Virus record (IMG/VR): IMGVR_UViG_3300036828_000483
Location: 1 to 43,759 of that record
Source: a virus
Reading direction: 5' to 3' (one strand)
Length of the DNA: 43,759 bases
The position numbers were made by a program, and so were the translations under genes. The notes under the pieces were generated by a model. It made no database searches. It had not been told where the DNA came from and worked only from the letters and a program-made list of their open reading frames with translations. Positions 14,113 through 21,109 of the stretch are shown piece after piece. Numbering within the stretch: position 1 is the stretch's first letter; each line of letters starts with the position of its first letter.

Positions 14113-15110
14113 CCAGTCACGCGAACCGGGCGAAAATCCTTGACGTCCGCGAAACCCGGACCTGCGCCCGCTTCGAAGTCCGCGAAAACCCGGCGAGCAG
14201 CACCGTCGTGCTGGAAGGCTACGCCGCCACCTACGATCCCTACGACGTGTACGGCGGCGAGAGCCGGGGCGGCTGGCGGGAACAGATCCAGCCGACCGCG
14301 TTCGACACCACACTAGCCACCAGCCCGGATGTGCAGCTGCTGGTGAACCATGAAGGCTGCCCGCTGGCCCGCACCAAGAGCGGCACCCTCCAGTTGTCGC
14401 GGGATCGGCACGGTTTGCGGGTCCGCGCGTTGTTGGACCGCAACGATCCCGACGTGCAAGCACTGTTGCCGAAAATGGCGCGCGGGGACATGGACGAAAT
14501 GAGTTTCGGGTTCCGCGTCAAAGACCAGATCTGGGACGCCAACTACACCCAGCGCACCATCACCGAAGTCTCCCTTCAGAAGGGGGATGTGTCGGTGGTG
14601 AATTACGGCGCGAACCCGGGCACTCATGCCATGATCGGGGACGCCGTCGAAGCCCTGGCATCGCTGTCCAGTGATGAGCTGGTGGAATTGCGGAAACTGG
14701 ACCCCAGCCGGCTGGCGGCCGCCGCCACCAACATCTGTTCGGTGCCCGCGGTACAGGCGACCCGCGCCGGGATCCCGCCACCGCCGGACCAGTCCCCCGA
14801 AATCGATGACCGCGACATCGACGACGACGTCGAAGGCCCCGGCACCGAAGCATTCGCCGGCAACGACATGATCGAAGTGGGCCCGATCGCCGCCGCCCTA
14901 TCCCGCACCATCACCGACGCCTACAAACTCGCCCTCGACAACGGTGAGTCCACCGTCACCCTCTTGGCGAAGGCCGCTGAACTATTGGAGCGGGCGCGCA
15001 CCGGTGAAACCGACATCGCGCTGCGCCTGCGCACGGTCCGCGACGGCGGCCGGCTACCGTCCCAGGTCCGCATCGAAGACGCCTACGCCGAACTCCGCGG
15101 CGTGTCCTAA
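14109..15110 (+). CDS. Prohead protease (HK97/S78 family)
   Basis: Starts at ATG 14109 (ATGA overlap); 333 residues. Residues about 30-180 are the serine protease domain: VVLEGYAATYDPYD, QLLVNHEG with the catalytic His81, then DEMSFGFRV with the nucleophile Ser132. The C-terminal 150 residues are acidic and helical and may serve as a scaffolding-type extension or delivery tail. It cleaves the N-terminal scaffolding part of the capsid protein during maturation, which matches the long coiled N-terminus of the following capsid gene. Confidence 0.92.
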   Translation: MTSHANRAKILDVRETRTCARFEVRENPASSTVVLEGYAATYDPYDVYGGESRGGWREQIQPTAFDTTLATSPDVQLLVNHEGCPLARTKSGTLQLSRDRHGLRVRALLDRNDPDVQALLPKMARGDMDEMSFGFRVKDQIWDANYTQRTITEVSLQKGDVSVVNYGANPGTHAMIGDAVEALASLSSDELVELRKLDPSRLAAAATNICSVPAVQATRAGIPPPPDQSPEIDDRDIDDDVEGPGTEAFAGNDMIEVGPIAAALSRTITDAYKLALDNGESTVTLLAKAAELLERARTGETDIALRLRTVRDGGRLPSQVRIEDAYAELRGVS

Positions 15111-15270
15111 CCCAACCCTAATCCAAGCTGGGGTTATTATCCCCGGTTAAGGTCGCGAATCCGGCACGGACGGCGGCCGCCCGGCACGGGCAGCACGTCC
15201 CCAACCACATAAACCGCCCGGCACGGGCAATCACCCAGGCGGCAACACGCCGCCATTCAAGGAACCCAAA
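15111..15270 (+). promoter_or_regulatory. Structured, repeat-bearing leader of the capsid gene
   Basis: This 160-bp gap has three copies of CCGGCACGG (15161, 15181, 15218). It also has a GGGG/CCCC hairpin around TTATTAT at 15130-15144 and a perfect hairpin GGCGGC-AACAC-GCCGCC at 15238-15254, just before the ribosome binding site AAGGAA (15259-15264). These may set mRNA stability or translation of the highly expressed capsid gene. No coding frame is apparent. Confidence 0.5.
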
Positions 15271-16698
15271 ATGACCGCACCCGCCGCTGCCAGCGACACC
15301 GGATCGTCGATGGAAGAATTTCTGAAACGACTCATCGACCAACGGGCCACCCTCACCGAAAAACGCGGCAACCTCCAACACAAAGCCGAAGCCGTGTTGA
15401 TGGTGGCCCGCGAACAAGACCACGAAACCCTCTCCCAAGACGAGGACGTCGAAGTCCGCGGCTACGTCGACGAAATGAAGAAGCTCGGTGAAGACGTCGA
15501 AGGACTCGACATCCGCATCCAACAAATCGGCGAAGAGATCCGCCGCACCCAAGACATCAACAAAAATTTGGCGAAAGTCCGGTACAGCGAAAAATCACTG
15601 ATCTCGGTCAAAGAGCAGCAGACCTACGTCAAAGGCGACAGCCGCCGGTCCTACATGCGCGACCTGATCATGACCACGGTCAACATGGATACCGATGGGG
15701 AGTGCCGCCGTAGGTTGATGAACCACGCGCAGGATGTGGCGACTCTCCCGGAGTATCAGGAGTACCGCGACCTGACTCGTGTGGATGGCGCGGGGGGCTA
15801 CGCTGTGCCACCTGCATGGTTGGTTAATCAGTATGTGGAGTTCGCGCGTGCTGGCCGTGCGTTCGCGAATGTTGTTCAGCGCCAACCACTTCCAGGCGGC
15901 ACGGACTCGATCAACATCCCGAAGCTGTTGACTGGTACTGCGGTGGCGGTGCAGACCGCCGACAACGCGGCGGTCCTGCAGACGGATCTCACAGATACGT
16001 TCATCAACGCGCCTGTGAGAACCATCAGTGGTCAGCAGGGGATCGCGATCCAGCTGATCGATCAATCGCCGATCGCCTTCGATGACGTGGTGTTTAGGGA
16101 TCTGGTGGCCGCCCACGCTGCTGCCATCGACATCCAAGTCATCGCGGGCAGTGGGGCATCCGGGCAGGTGCTGGGGGTGACGAACACCCCGAATATCACC
16201 AGTATCGCCGCGACCGCGGTAACCGCTGCTGGTGCCTACAGTGCTATCGCTAACGGTATTCAGACCGTGCATACGACCAGGTTCCTGCCGCCGGAGGTGG
16301 TGGTGATGCATCCCCGGCGTTGGGGTTGGTTGCTGGCGCAGGCGGATACGACGGGCCGTCCGTTGTTCTTGCCGGAGGCGAACAACCCGTATAACGCAAG
16401 TGGCATTTTGACGGATGTTGATAGTCAGCAGGTCGTCGGACGCATGCAGGGACTTCCAGTCGTAACGGACCCCAATATCAGCACTACCAGTGGGGCGGGC
16501 ACTGAGGATGACATCTTCGTCATGCGCGCGTCAGACCTGATCCTCTGGGAGGGGGGTATAAGGGCCAGAGTGTTGCCAGAGACGAAGGCAGCAAACTTGA
16601 CAGTCCTGCTACAGATATACAACTACCTGGCCTTTTCGGCCGCAAGGTACCCGCAGAGCGTAGTTGTAATCACCGGGTTGACGGCTCCGACCTTCTGA
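15271..16698 (+). CDS. Major capsid protein (HK97 fold) with N-terminal scaffolding domain
   Basis: A 475-residue protein from ATG 15271. Residues about 10-110 are charged and helical (EEFLKRLIDQRATLTEKRGN, DEMKKLGEDVEGLDIRIQ), the delta/scaffold part removed by the protease. The HK97 core follows, with GGYAVPPAWLVNQY, FANVVQRQPLPGGTDSINIP, AIDIQVIAGSGASGQVLGV, VVMHPRRWGWLL and QGLPVVTDPNI. Codon use changes twice: the scaffold part favours C-ending codons, while the last 80 codons use ATA, AGG, AGA and GTA, which are rare elsewhere here. This suggests mosaic exchange next to the downstream endonuclease gene. Confidence 0.93.
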   Translation: MTAPAAASDTGSSMEEFLKRLIDQRATLTEKRGNLQHKAEAVLMVAREQDHETLSQDEDVEVRGYVDEMKKLGEDVEGLDIRIQQIGEEIRRTQDINKNLAKVRYSEKSLISVKEQQTYVKGDSRRSYMRDLIMTTVNMDTDGECRRRLMNHAQDVATLPEYQEYRDLTRVDGAGGYAVPPAWLVNQYVEFARAGRAFANVVQRQPLPGGTDSINIPKLLTGTAVAVQTADNAAVLQTDLTDTFINAPVRTISGQQGIAIQLIDQSPIAFDDVVFRDLVAAHAAAIDIQVIAGSGASGQVLGVTNTPNITSIAATAVTAAGAYSAIANGIQTVHTTRFLPPEVVVMHPRRWGWLLAQADTTGRPLFLPEANNPYNASGILTDVDSQQVVGRMQGLPVVTDPNISTTSGAGTEDDIFVMRASDLILWEGGIRARVLPETKAANLTVLLQIYNYLAFSAARYPQSVVVITGLTAPTF

Positions 16699-16738
16699 CC
16701 TGCTGAAACGCCAAGCTACAACTGCATAGCTTCAGAAT

Positions 16739-16785
16739 CAGCAAACTCCCCGCGTTGAGTGATCCTTACCGCTGGGAGTTTGCTG
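16739..16785. terminator. Perfect 12-bp hairpin after the capsid gene
   Basis: CAGCAAACTCCC (16739-16750) and GGGAGTTTGCTG (16774-16785) are perfect inverted arms around a 23-base loop. It sits 40 bases after the capsid stop, a usual site for partial termination. There is no downstream T run. The stem contains the CAGCAAAC octamer found repeatedly at 8.7-9.1 kb. Confidence 0.55.
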
Positions 16786-16824
16786 TTGTCGGAACTTGCG
16801 TGACCTGAATGGATGCGGTAGAGA

Positions 16825-16916
16825 TACGGTATATCGTGCTTGGCACGACATATCCGTAGAGAGACCCCCGCACCTGAGGGGACAGGCCGGGGGCATGGCC
16901 GACTGGTTAGGAGTCG
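16825..16916 (+). promoter_or_regulatory. Structured 5' leader of the HNH gene
   Basis: Three successive hairpins can be drawn. The first, 16825-16858, has 14 pairs with one mismatch, one bulge and a TTG loop. The second is CCCCC at 16865-16869 with GGGGG at 16889-16893, enclosing CCTG/CAGG. The third is CGACT (16900-16904) with AGTCG (16912-16916), which overlaps the AGGAG ribosome binding site at 16909-16913. The last could hide the binding site. This may be translational control of the endonuclease. Confidence 0.5.
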
Positions 16917-16918
16917 AC

Positions 16919-17731
16919 ATGTCTGATGATATGCCACTATTCCCGTTCAGCGGCCTCACACACCACGAGCCTATTTATGGATCAGATGGCGAAGAGATTT
17001 CGCCGTATGATCCTCGCTGTGATGAGGAAGGGGTATTTAGGTGCGGCGCCAAAGTACCTCGTCAACTTGGCGATTTTATGGCGTGCCGAAAGTTAAAACT
17101 GGGAAGTTGTTTCCGTAATAAGGCTCCGACTGAGTTGAAACTTAGTCGGCGTCGTCTGGTTTTCTTTTATTGCTATCCTTGCGAAGTTAAATATAAGCAG
17201 GAGTTGCGACGGCGTGATCCCGAAGGTGCTAAGGCAAAGGACCGGGAAAAATATCAGAACAATCGCGAACATTATCGTGAATATAACAAGCGAATTTATC
17301 GCGAGACGAATAAGCGCATTAAAAATCGTAACCGCAACTTTAACATGACCGATGGCCAATACGATGAATTATTTAGCTTGCAGGACGGGCTGTGCGCGAT
17401 CTGCAGTTTACCAGAAAAGACCAGCATAGATTTAGCAGTTGATCATGACCATGACTGTTGCGAACGTTGTGATAACGATCGTAGATCATGTGGGAAATCC
17501 GTTAGGAGTCTGCTCTGTTGTAGGTGCAACATGGGTAGATTCCGTGAAGACGCAATCTTGATATTGAAAAACAACATCTACAAGTTGTGGTGGCGTCGTC
17601 GGCATGGGAAGGCGTCTGGGGCGGACGTGGTCTTATTGAAGGGTCTTCAGGAGACGTTGTCGGTTTCTGGGGAGGATGGGTGGTGGCTTGATGCGATGTA
17701 CGCCAACTACAGCGTGCCGTCATCTGTGTGA
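16919..17731 (+). CDS. Free-standing HNH homing-type endonuclease, endonuclease VII-like
   Basis: The start is ATG 16919, placed by AGGAG at 16909-16913. The 270-residue protein has a zinc-type front (CGAKV, FYCYPCEVKYKQ) and a long basic helix (DREKYQNNREHYREYNKRIYRETNKRIKN). It then has the endonuclease VII/HNH core: LQDGLCAICSLPE, LAVDHDHDCC, VRSLLCCRCNMGRF. Base composition is clearly more AT-rich than its neighbours. Such genes are selfish elements that cut near their insertion site. It follows the capsid gene and has no obvious virion role. Confidence 0.85.
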   Translation: MSDDMPLFPFSGLTHHEPIYGSDGEEISPYDPRCDEEGVFRCGAKVPRQLGDFMACRKLKLGSCFRNKAPTELKLSRRRLVFFYCYPCEVKYKQELRRRDPEGAKAKDREKYQNNREHYREYNKRIYRETNKRIKNRNRNFNMTDGQYDELFSLQDGLCAICSLPEKTSIDLAVDHDHDCCERCDNDRRSCGKSVRSLLCCRCNMGRFREDAILILKNNIYKLWWRRRHGKASGADVVLLKGLQETLSVSGEDGWWLDAMYANYSVPSSV

Positions 17732-17779
17732 GGTGTGGGGGGGTTAGTCTGCTGTCATCGTTCGAGGAAGGACATGATC

Positions 17780-18013
17780 ATGGGTGAGCAGAATCCGCAT
17801 GACGCGCCTAAGACGTTTGTGCATGACATTGCGGTGGGGTCGTTCTCCCCGGTGACGCCGGGGTTTACGCCGCCGCCGGCGCGGGAGGGTGATCCGCATA
17901 ACACGCCGTTCGACGATATCGGGGACAGTATTGTGCCGGTGTCGGGGCCGGTGGCGCCGAATATTGTGGGTGGTGCGTTGCGGGCGGGCCCGATTTCGGG
18001 GTCGCGGCAGTAG
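17780..18013 (+). CDS. Small hypothetical protein, 77 aa
   Basis: ATG 17780 is preferred because GAGGAAGG (17764-17771) lies 8 bases upstream; ATG 17774 is too close to it. The sequence is Pro/Gly-rich and strand-like (GSFSPVTPGFTPPPAREGDP, VPVSGPVAPNIVGGALR). It could be a head accessory or decoration peptide given its place after capsid, but no family is recognised. Confidence 0.65.
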   Translation: MGEQNPHDAPKTFVHDIAVGSFSPVTPGFTPPPAREGDPHNTPFDDIGDSIVPVSGPVAPNIVGGALRAGPISGSRQ

Positions 18014-18015
18014 TT

Positions 18016-18171
18016 ATGCCGTGGCGGGTGGTTAAGGAACTGTTCGAGGCCAGAAACCAACGTTGGCGCGAAGCGCCTTGTCCGCTCTGGCTGATGACTG
18101 GCACACCGTGCGAAGAATGCCCTTGCGAAACGCCCTGTGATGAACGCAACTTCAAAATCCAACCCCTGTGA
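18016..18171 (+). CDS. Small Cys-rich protein
   Basis: A 51-residue frame from ATG 18016 to TGA 18169-18171 with six Cys (EAPCPLWLM, PCEECPCETPCDER). The clustered cysteines suggest a zinc knuckle. It starts two bases after the previous stop. The same reading frame remains open and coding-like after its stop up to 18348 (see next entry). Function is unknown. Confidence 0.6.
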   Translation: MPWRVVKELFEARNQRWREAPCPLWLMTGTPCEECPCETPCDERNFKIQPL

Positions 18172-18348
18172 GTCCGTCACTGTTCCCGCTGCCCGTCGTT
18201 GAAGCCGTTCGGGGTGGTCGGCGGGTCTAGCGGGAATCGGCTGGCCGGGTGTCATCCGTCGGCGGAGGCGGCGAAGGCGCAGCTGGCGGCGTTGTATGTG
18301 CATGAGGAGAATGAGGCGGTGTTTAATACGCCGCCGACGTGCGGATGA
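18172..18348 (+). pseudogene. In-frame continuation without a normal start codon (possible remnant or readthrough product)
   Basis: Directly after TGA 18169-18171 the same frame stays open for 58 codons. It reads VRHCSRCPS, GGSSGNRLAGCHPSAEAAKA, ALYVHEENEAVFNTPP, then stop at 18346-18348. The CxxC, GC and helical pattern look like a real small zinc protein, but no ATG or GTG lies in frame before the CxxC. It may be the 3' half of a gene whose start was lost, a readthrough product of the upstream gene, or a gene with a non-standard start. Confidence 0.45.
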
Positions 18349-18349
18349 T

Positions 18350-19063
18350 TTAGCTGGCTAGGCCGAGTAGGCACAGGTCGCCGTGTTCGCCTGCGGCGGG
18401 GATGACTTCGAACTCGTGCGTCCCGGCGGTGTCGGTGATCGTGAGCATGAGTTGGTCGCCGTTGAGGTGGGAGGCGAATTCTAGCCCTTCGGGGTTGTCG
18501 CGGGCGAGGTCGGTGAAGTCTTCGATGCGGCCTCTCACGAGGACGATGAGGTCACTCATGTTGTGTAGAGTGCCTTGCCCCGCATGTGGACCTTTTTGGT
18601 AGGTGATTTCGGTGGCGACGGCTTCGCCTATCCGGATGTCGCCGTTGATGCGGTGGATGACTCTTGGGGTGAGGGTGACGAGTCCGCTGGTTTCGGGGGG
18701 TGTTTCGCTCCAGGGGGCGGCCGGCGGGTCCCCGGCGGGTGTGCTGGCGGCTGCGCCGAGTAGATAGAATTCGCCGTCATTGTCGATGTCGACGGCGGGT
18801 TCTACCCGGTAGGTCCAGCCCCGGGTGTGGTCGGCGATCAGGAACAGCAGTTCACTGCCGACGACCCCGCTGGTTGCTTCGATGCCGTCGTAGTCGATGA
18901 GGGCTTGGCAGTAGTCTTCGACGGCTTGGCTGGTGAGTAGGACGGTGTCGGAGAGCCCGGACAGTTCGCCGGCGGTGTTGGTCGGGACGGTGACTGGGCC
19001 TATGCCGGTGGTCAGGTCGCCTTCGGGGCTGACGAAGATTTGGCGGACATCGTTGAAAGACAT
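18350..19063 (-). CDS. Reversed moron-like protein with an internal domain duplication
   Basis: The leftward start is ATG 19063 (MSFNDVRQIFVSPEG), chosen because a promoter-like pair ends 7 bases upstream; the frame is open further upstream but without support. The 237 residues contain two related halves. LSDTVLLTSQAVEDYCQ...GEFYLLGAA aligns with MSDLIVLVRGRIEDFTD...GDLCLLGLA. No known family is recognised. A single reversed gene inside the late operon with its own promoter is the hallmark of a moron expressed in the lysogen. It is convergent with, and 1 base from, the upstream gene end. Confidence 0.7.
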   Translation of the reverse strand: MSFNDVRQIFVSPEGDLTTGIGPVTVPTNTAGELSGLSDTVLLTSQAVEDYCQALIDYDGIEATSGVVGSELLFLIADHTRGWTYRVEPAVDIDNDGEFYLLGAAASTPAGDPPAAPWSETPPETSGLVTLTPRVIHRINGDIRIGEAVATEITYQKGPHAGQGTLHNMSDLIVLVRGRIEDFTDLARDNPEGLEFASHLNGDQLMLTITDTAGTHEFEVIPAAGEHGDLCLLGLAS

Positions 19064-19070
19064 AGGGGTA

Positions 19071-19099
19071 AGGGTAAACCGGTGTTGGTGGCGTGTTGA
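19071..19099 (-). promoter_or_regulatory. Candidate leftward leaderless promoter for the moron
   Basis: On the minus strand, TCAACA (complement of 19094-19099), a 17-base spacer and TACCCT (complement of 19071-19076) precede ATG 19063 by 7 bases. The -10 fits the TANNNT rule of mycobacterial sigma-A promoters. Transcription would start at the start codon. It abuts the rightward element beginning at 19100. Confidence 0.5.
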
Positions 19100-19129
19100 G
19101 CATTGCTCCGGCGTTGTGCGGTTTATTCT
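19100..19129 (+). promoter_or_regulatory. Candidate rightward leaderless promoter
   Basis: GCATTGCT (19100-19107), 5 bases, GTTGTGCG (19113-19120), then TATTCT (19124-19129) ends 7 bases before ATG 19137. The octamers and their spacing are identical to those upstream of TerS (10682-10702). This repeated arrangement supports a shared phage promoter or activator site restarting late transcription after the reversed moron. Confidence 0.5.
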
Positions 19130-19136
19130 GCTGGGT

Positions 19137-19316
19137 ATGGCTGATAAAGATTCTGTTGGCGAGTTGGGTGTGATCAAGGTGCCGCCGGGTGCGTTGACGA
19201 CGCCGTGTACGTTGTTGGCGTTGCATAACTGGTTGGCGGGTGCTCATGCGGTGGCGCCTGGGGTTGGGGCGGCGGCGAATGTGACGTCGACGGCGACTTC
19301 GATCGGGGTGACTTGA
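19137..19316 (+). CDS. Small hypothetical head-region protein, 59 aa
   Basis: The start at ATG 19137 follows the promoter-like block; an open extension upstream crosses the divergent promoter region and is rejected. The sequence (DSVGELGVIKVPPGALTTPC, AHAVAPGVGAAANVTSTATS) is Ala/Thr/Val-rich. It overlaps the next gene by one base (TGATG). No family is known; its position suggests a small head or connector accessory protein. Confidence 0.6.
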   Translation: MADKDSVGELGVIKVPPGALTTPCTLLALHNWLAGAHAVAPGVGAAANVTSTATSIGVT

Positions 19317-19678
19317 TGGTTGAGGTGCGGACGAAGTTCCCGCCGGAGGAGTATACGGATGATGAGTGGGCGGCGGTGGTGGGCCGGTTTGTGATGTCGC
19401 CCGAGGTGGCGCCGCCGCCGGTGGAGTCGGGGTTGTTTGGGCGTGTGGCGGCGGCGCCGCATGGGGTGGTGTATGTGCGGTCGGAGACGTTGACATCAAC
19501 CCCGGAAGTCGAGGAAGAGGAGGAAGCCGAAGAGGTTGAGGAAGAGGAGGAGGAGGTTGATTTGGAGGCCTGGACGGTGCCCGAGCTGAAAGACGCCCTG
19601 GAGCAGGCCGGGGTCGACTATCCGGCGAATGCGCGTAAGGCTGAGTTGATCGAGTTGTTGGAGGCCGCGGAGCAGTGA
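19316..19678 (+). CDS. Head-region protein with C-terminal HeH/LEM-like (SAP-type) motif
   Basis: Starts at ATG 19316 in TGATG; 120 residues. The N-terminal half includes KFPPEEYTDDEWAAVV. A run of Glu residues (about 62-80) forms a flexible acidic linker. The final 38 residues, DLEAWTVPELKDALEQAG then ARKAELIELLEAAEQ, match the helix-extension-helix fold of HeH/LEM and Rho-N-like domains, which bind nucleic acid or protein. Such fusions are common just before the head-tail connector genes of actinophages. It ends with a GTGA overlap to the next gene. Confidence 0.7.
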   Translation: MVEVRTKFPPEEYTDDEWAAVVGRFVMSPEVAPPPVESGLFGRVAAAPHGVVYVRSETLTSTPEVEEEEEAEEVEEEEEEVDLEAWTVPELKDALEQAGVDYPANARKAELIELLEAAEQ

Positions 19679-20334
19679 CCAGCCCCGCTCCGCCGTCGCC
19701 GCCGCCGTCGCCGGCGGTGAGTGCTTATCCGCCGCTGTGTGATCCGAACGATCCGGATTGGGCGGCGTTTCAGGCGCAGGATCTGAACTATTTCTTGTCG
19801 GTGGCGGGTGCGAGGATTCAAAGGTATTGCGGGTGGCGGATCTACCCGAACGACACCAACACCGTGTCCAAGTTGCGGGTGCAAACTAATGGGCGGATCA
19901 TGCTGCCGTCGATGTATGTGACTGACGTGTCGAATGTGACGATCCTGACCGGGGTGGACACCGAGGTGGTGTTAGACGCCGATCAGTATCAATGGTTCCA
20001 GCAGGGGTATATCCAGCCGATCGGGATGGGCACCGGGTGGTGGGGGGGCACCTATTCGGGCTATTACTACGGCCCGGACACGCCCGCGTATGTGCCGTGG
20101 TTGAACTTCGGATATGCGACGGTGACGTTCACGCACGGCTATCCGAGTGTGCCGGCGGATGTGAAGCAGGTGGCGTATGAGTTGGCGGAGGTCGCGTCGG
20201 AGATGACCGCCGGGAATGTGTCCGGTATTACGACGCCGGGGTTTGATTTGAAGTTGACCCGCAACGCTGGCCTGAATTTGAATCCTGAGCAGATGGACCG
20301 GTTGGCGCCGTACCGGCGGCCGGTCGTGGCATGA
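19675..20334 (+). CDS. Head-tail connector (adaptor-like) protein
   Basis: Starts at GTG 19675 (GTGA overlap); 219 residues. The core FLSVAGARIQRYCGWRIYPN, then LRVQTNGRIMLPSMYVTDVSNV and VKQVAYELAEVASEM, matches the helical adaptor family (HK97 gp6 / SPP1 gp15 type) that binds under the portal ring. A Pro-rich N-terminus and a Tyr/Gly-rich insertion (about residues 118-142) are extra. The order after protease and capsid supports the call. Confidence 0.8.
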   Translation: MTSPAPPSPPPSPAVSAYPPLCDPNDPDWAAFQAQDLNYFLSVAGARIQRYCGWRIYPNDTNTVSKLRVQTNGRIMLPSMYVTDVSNVTILTGVDTEVVLDADQYQWFQQGYIQPIGMGTGWWGGTYSGYYYGPDTPAYVPWLNFGYATVTFTHGYPSVPADVKQVAYELAEVASEMTAGNVSGITTPGFDLKLTRNAGLNLNPEQMDRLAPYRRPVVA

Positions 20335-20729
20335 AGATTCCGGCGCCGTGGCCGGTGCTGCACATCTCCCGCACGGTGGATGCGACGTCGGAGGATGGGC
20401 ATGGGAATCATCCGATCATCGATGGCGCCCCGATCGTGCGGTACGCATATTCCTATCATCAGGAAGGGCGGGTCGGTTCGTCCAGTGAGGTGATCAGCCC
20501 GGAGTTTCTGGACCGGATCGAGACCACGTTGGTGATGGCGGTGCCGGATCCGCAGGACTATCACGCGTCGGATGGGGTGATCCTGGGCGGCACCGTTGAT
20601 GAGGACGGCAACTATGACGGCGGCACCCAATACTGGGTGAACGGTGATCCGACCAGTGATTTTCAGGGCCCGTTCAAGAAGCTTTATCAGTGGACTGGGG
20701 GGACCGTGAAGTTGAGGCGAATCACGTGA
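20331..20729 (+). CDS. Head-tail stopper-like protein
   Basis: Starts at ATG 20331 (ATGA overlap); 132 residues. No strict motif is visible, but it is strand-rich (PAPWPVLHISRTVDATSEDG, GGTVDEDGNYDGGTQYWVNG). It occupies the second connector position, the usual place of the stopper that closes the channel. The call rests mainly on gene order. It overlaps the next gene by GTGA. Confidence 0.65.
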   Translation: MKIPAPWPVLHISRTVDATSEDGHGNHPIIDGAPIVRYAYSYHQEGRVGSSSEVISPEFLDRIETTLVMAVPDPQDYHASDGVILGGTVDEDGNYDGGTQYWVNGDPTSDFQGPFKKLYQWTGGTVKLRRIT

Positions 20730-21109
20730 CCTCGGTGGAGCCGGCCGCCGGGCAGGGCACCGCGGAGCCGAGCGGGGAGGACGCTGGGGTGGGGGCGGTG
20801 AATTTCCGGGGCGGGAATTCGTTCACGATCAATAAGGAAAACTTTTCGGCGATGTGTAAACAGTTGTTGCACGATCCGGCGGTGGTGGCCGTGTTGGCTG
20901 CGCAGGCGCAGGAGATGTGTGATGAGGCTAATCAGTTGGCGGTGACGAAGAATGCGGTGTATGCGGTGACGGTGGTGTCGGATTGGCCGGATTCGTCGCG
21001 GGCGCGGGCGAATGTGTGGTCGTCGAATTTTGCGGCGATGATCGATGATGCGCATAATTCGACGTTGTTGAAGGTGTTGGCGCGGGCCGGCGGGAGGGCT
21101 GCGCAGTGA
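20726..21109 (+). CDS. Neck / tail-completion protein (HK97 gp10-like position)
   Basis: The start is GTG 20726, overlapping the previous stop (GTGA); an upstream in-frame start at 20690 is rejected. The 127-residue protein has an acidic N-terminal 30 residues, then FTINKENFSAMCKQLLHDPAVVAVLAAQAQEM and VVSDWPDSSRARANVWSSN. This fits the HK97 gp10-like family at the third connector position. It probably joins tail to head. Confidence 0.7.
   Translation: MTSVEPAAGQGTAEPSGEDAGVGAVNFRGGNSFTINKENFSAMCKQLLHDPAVVAVLAAQAQEMCDEANQLAVTKNAVYAVTVVSDWPDSSRARANVWSSNFAAMIDDAHNSTLLKVLARAGGRAAQ

Noticed and set aside
16880-16960. Possible tRNA gene with a D-arm-like GGTTAGGAG segment
   Set aside because: No T-arm or acceptor pair follows at the right distance; GGTTAGGAG is better explained as the HNH ribosome binding site in a hairpin loop.
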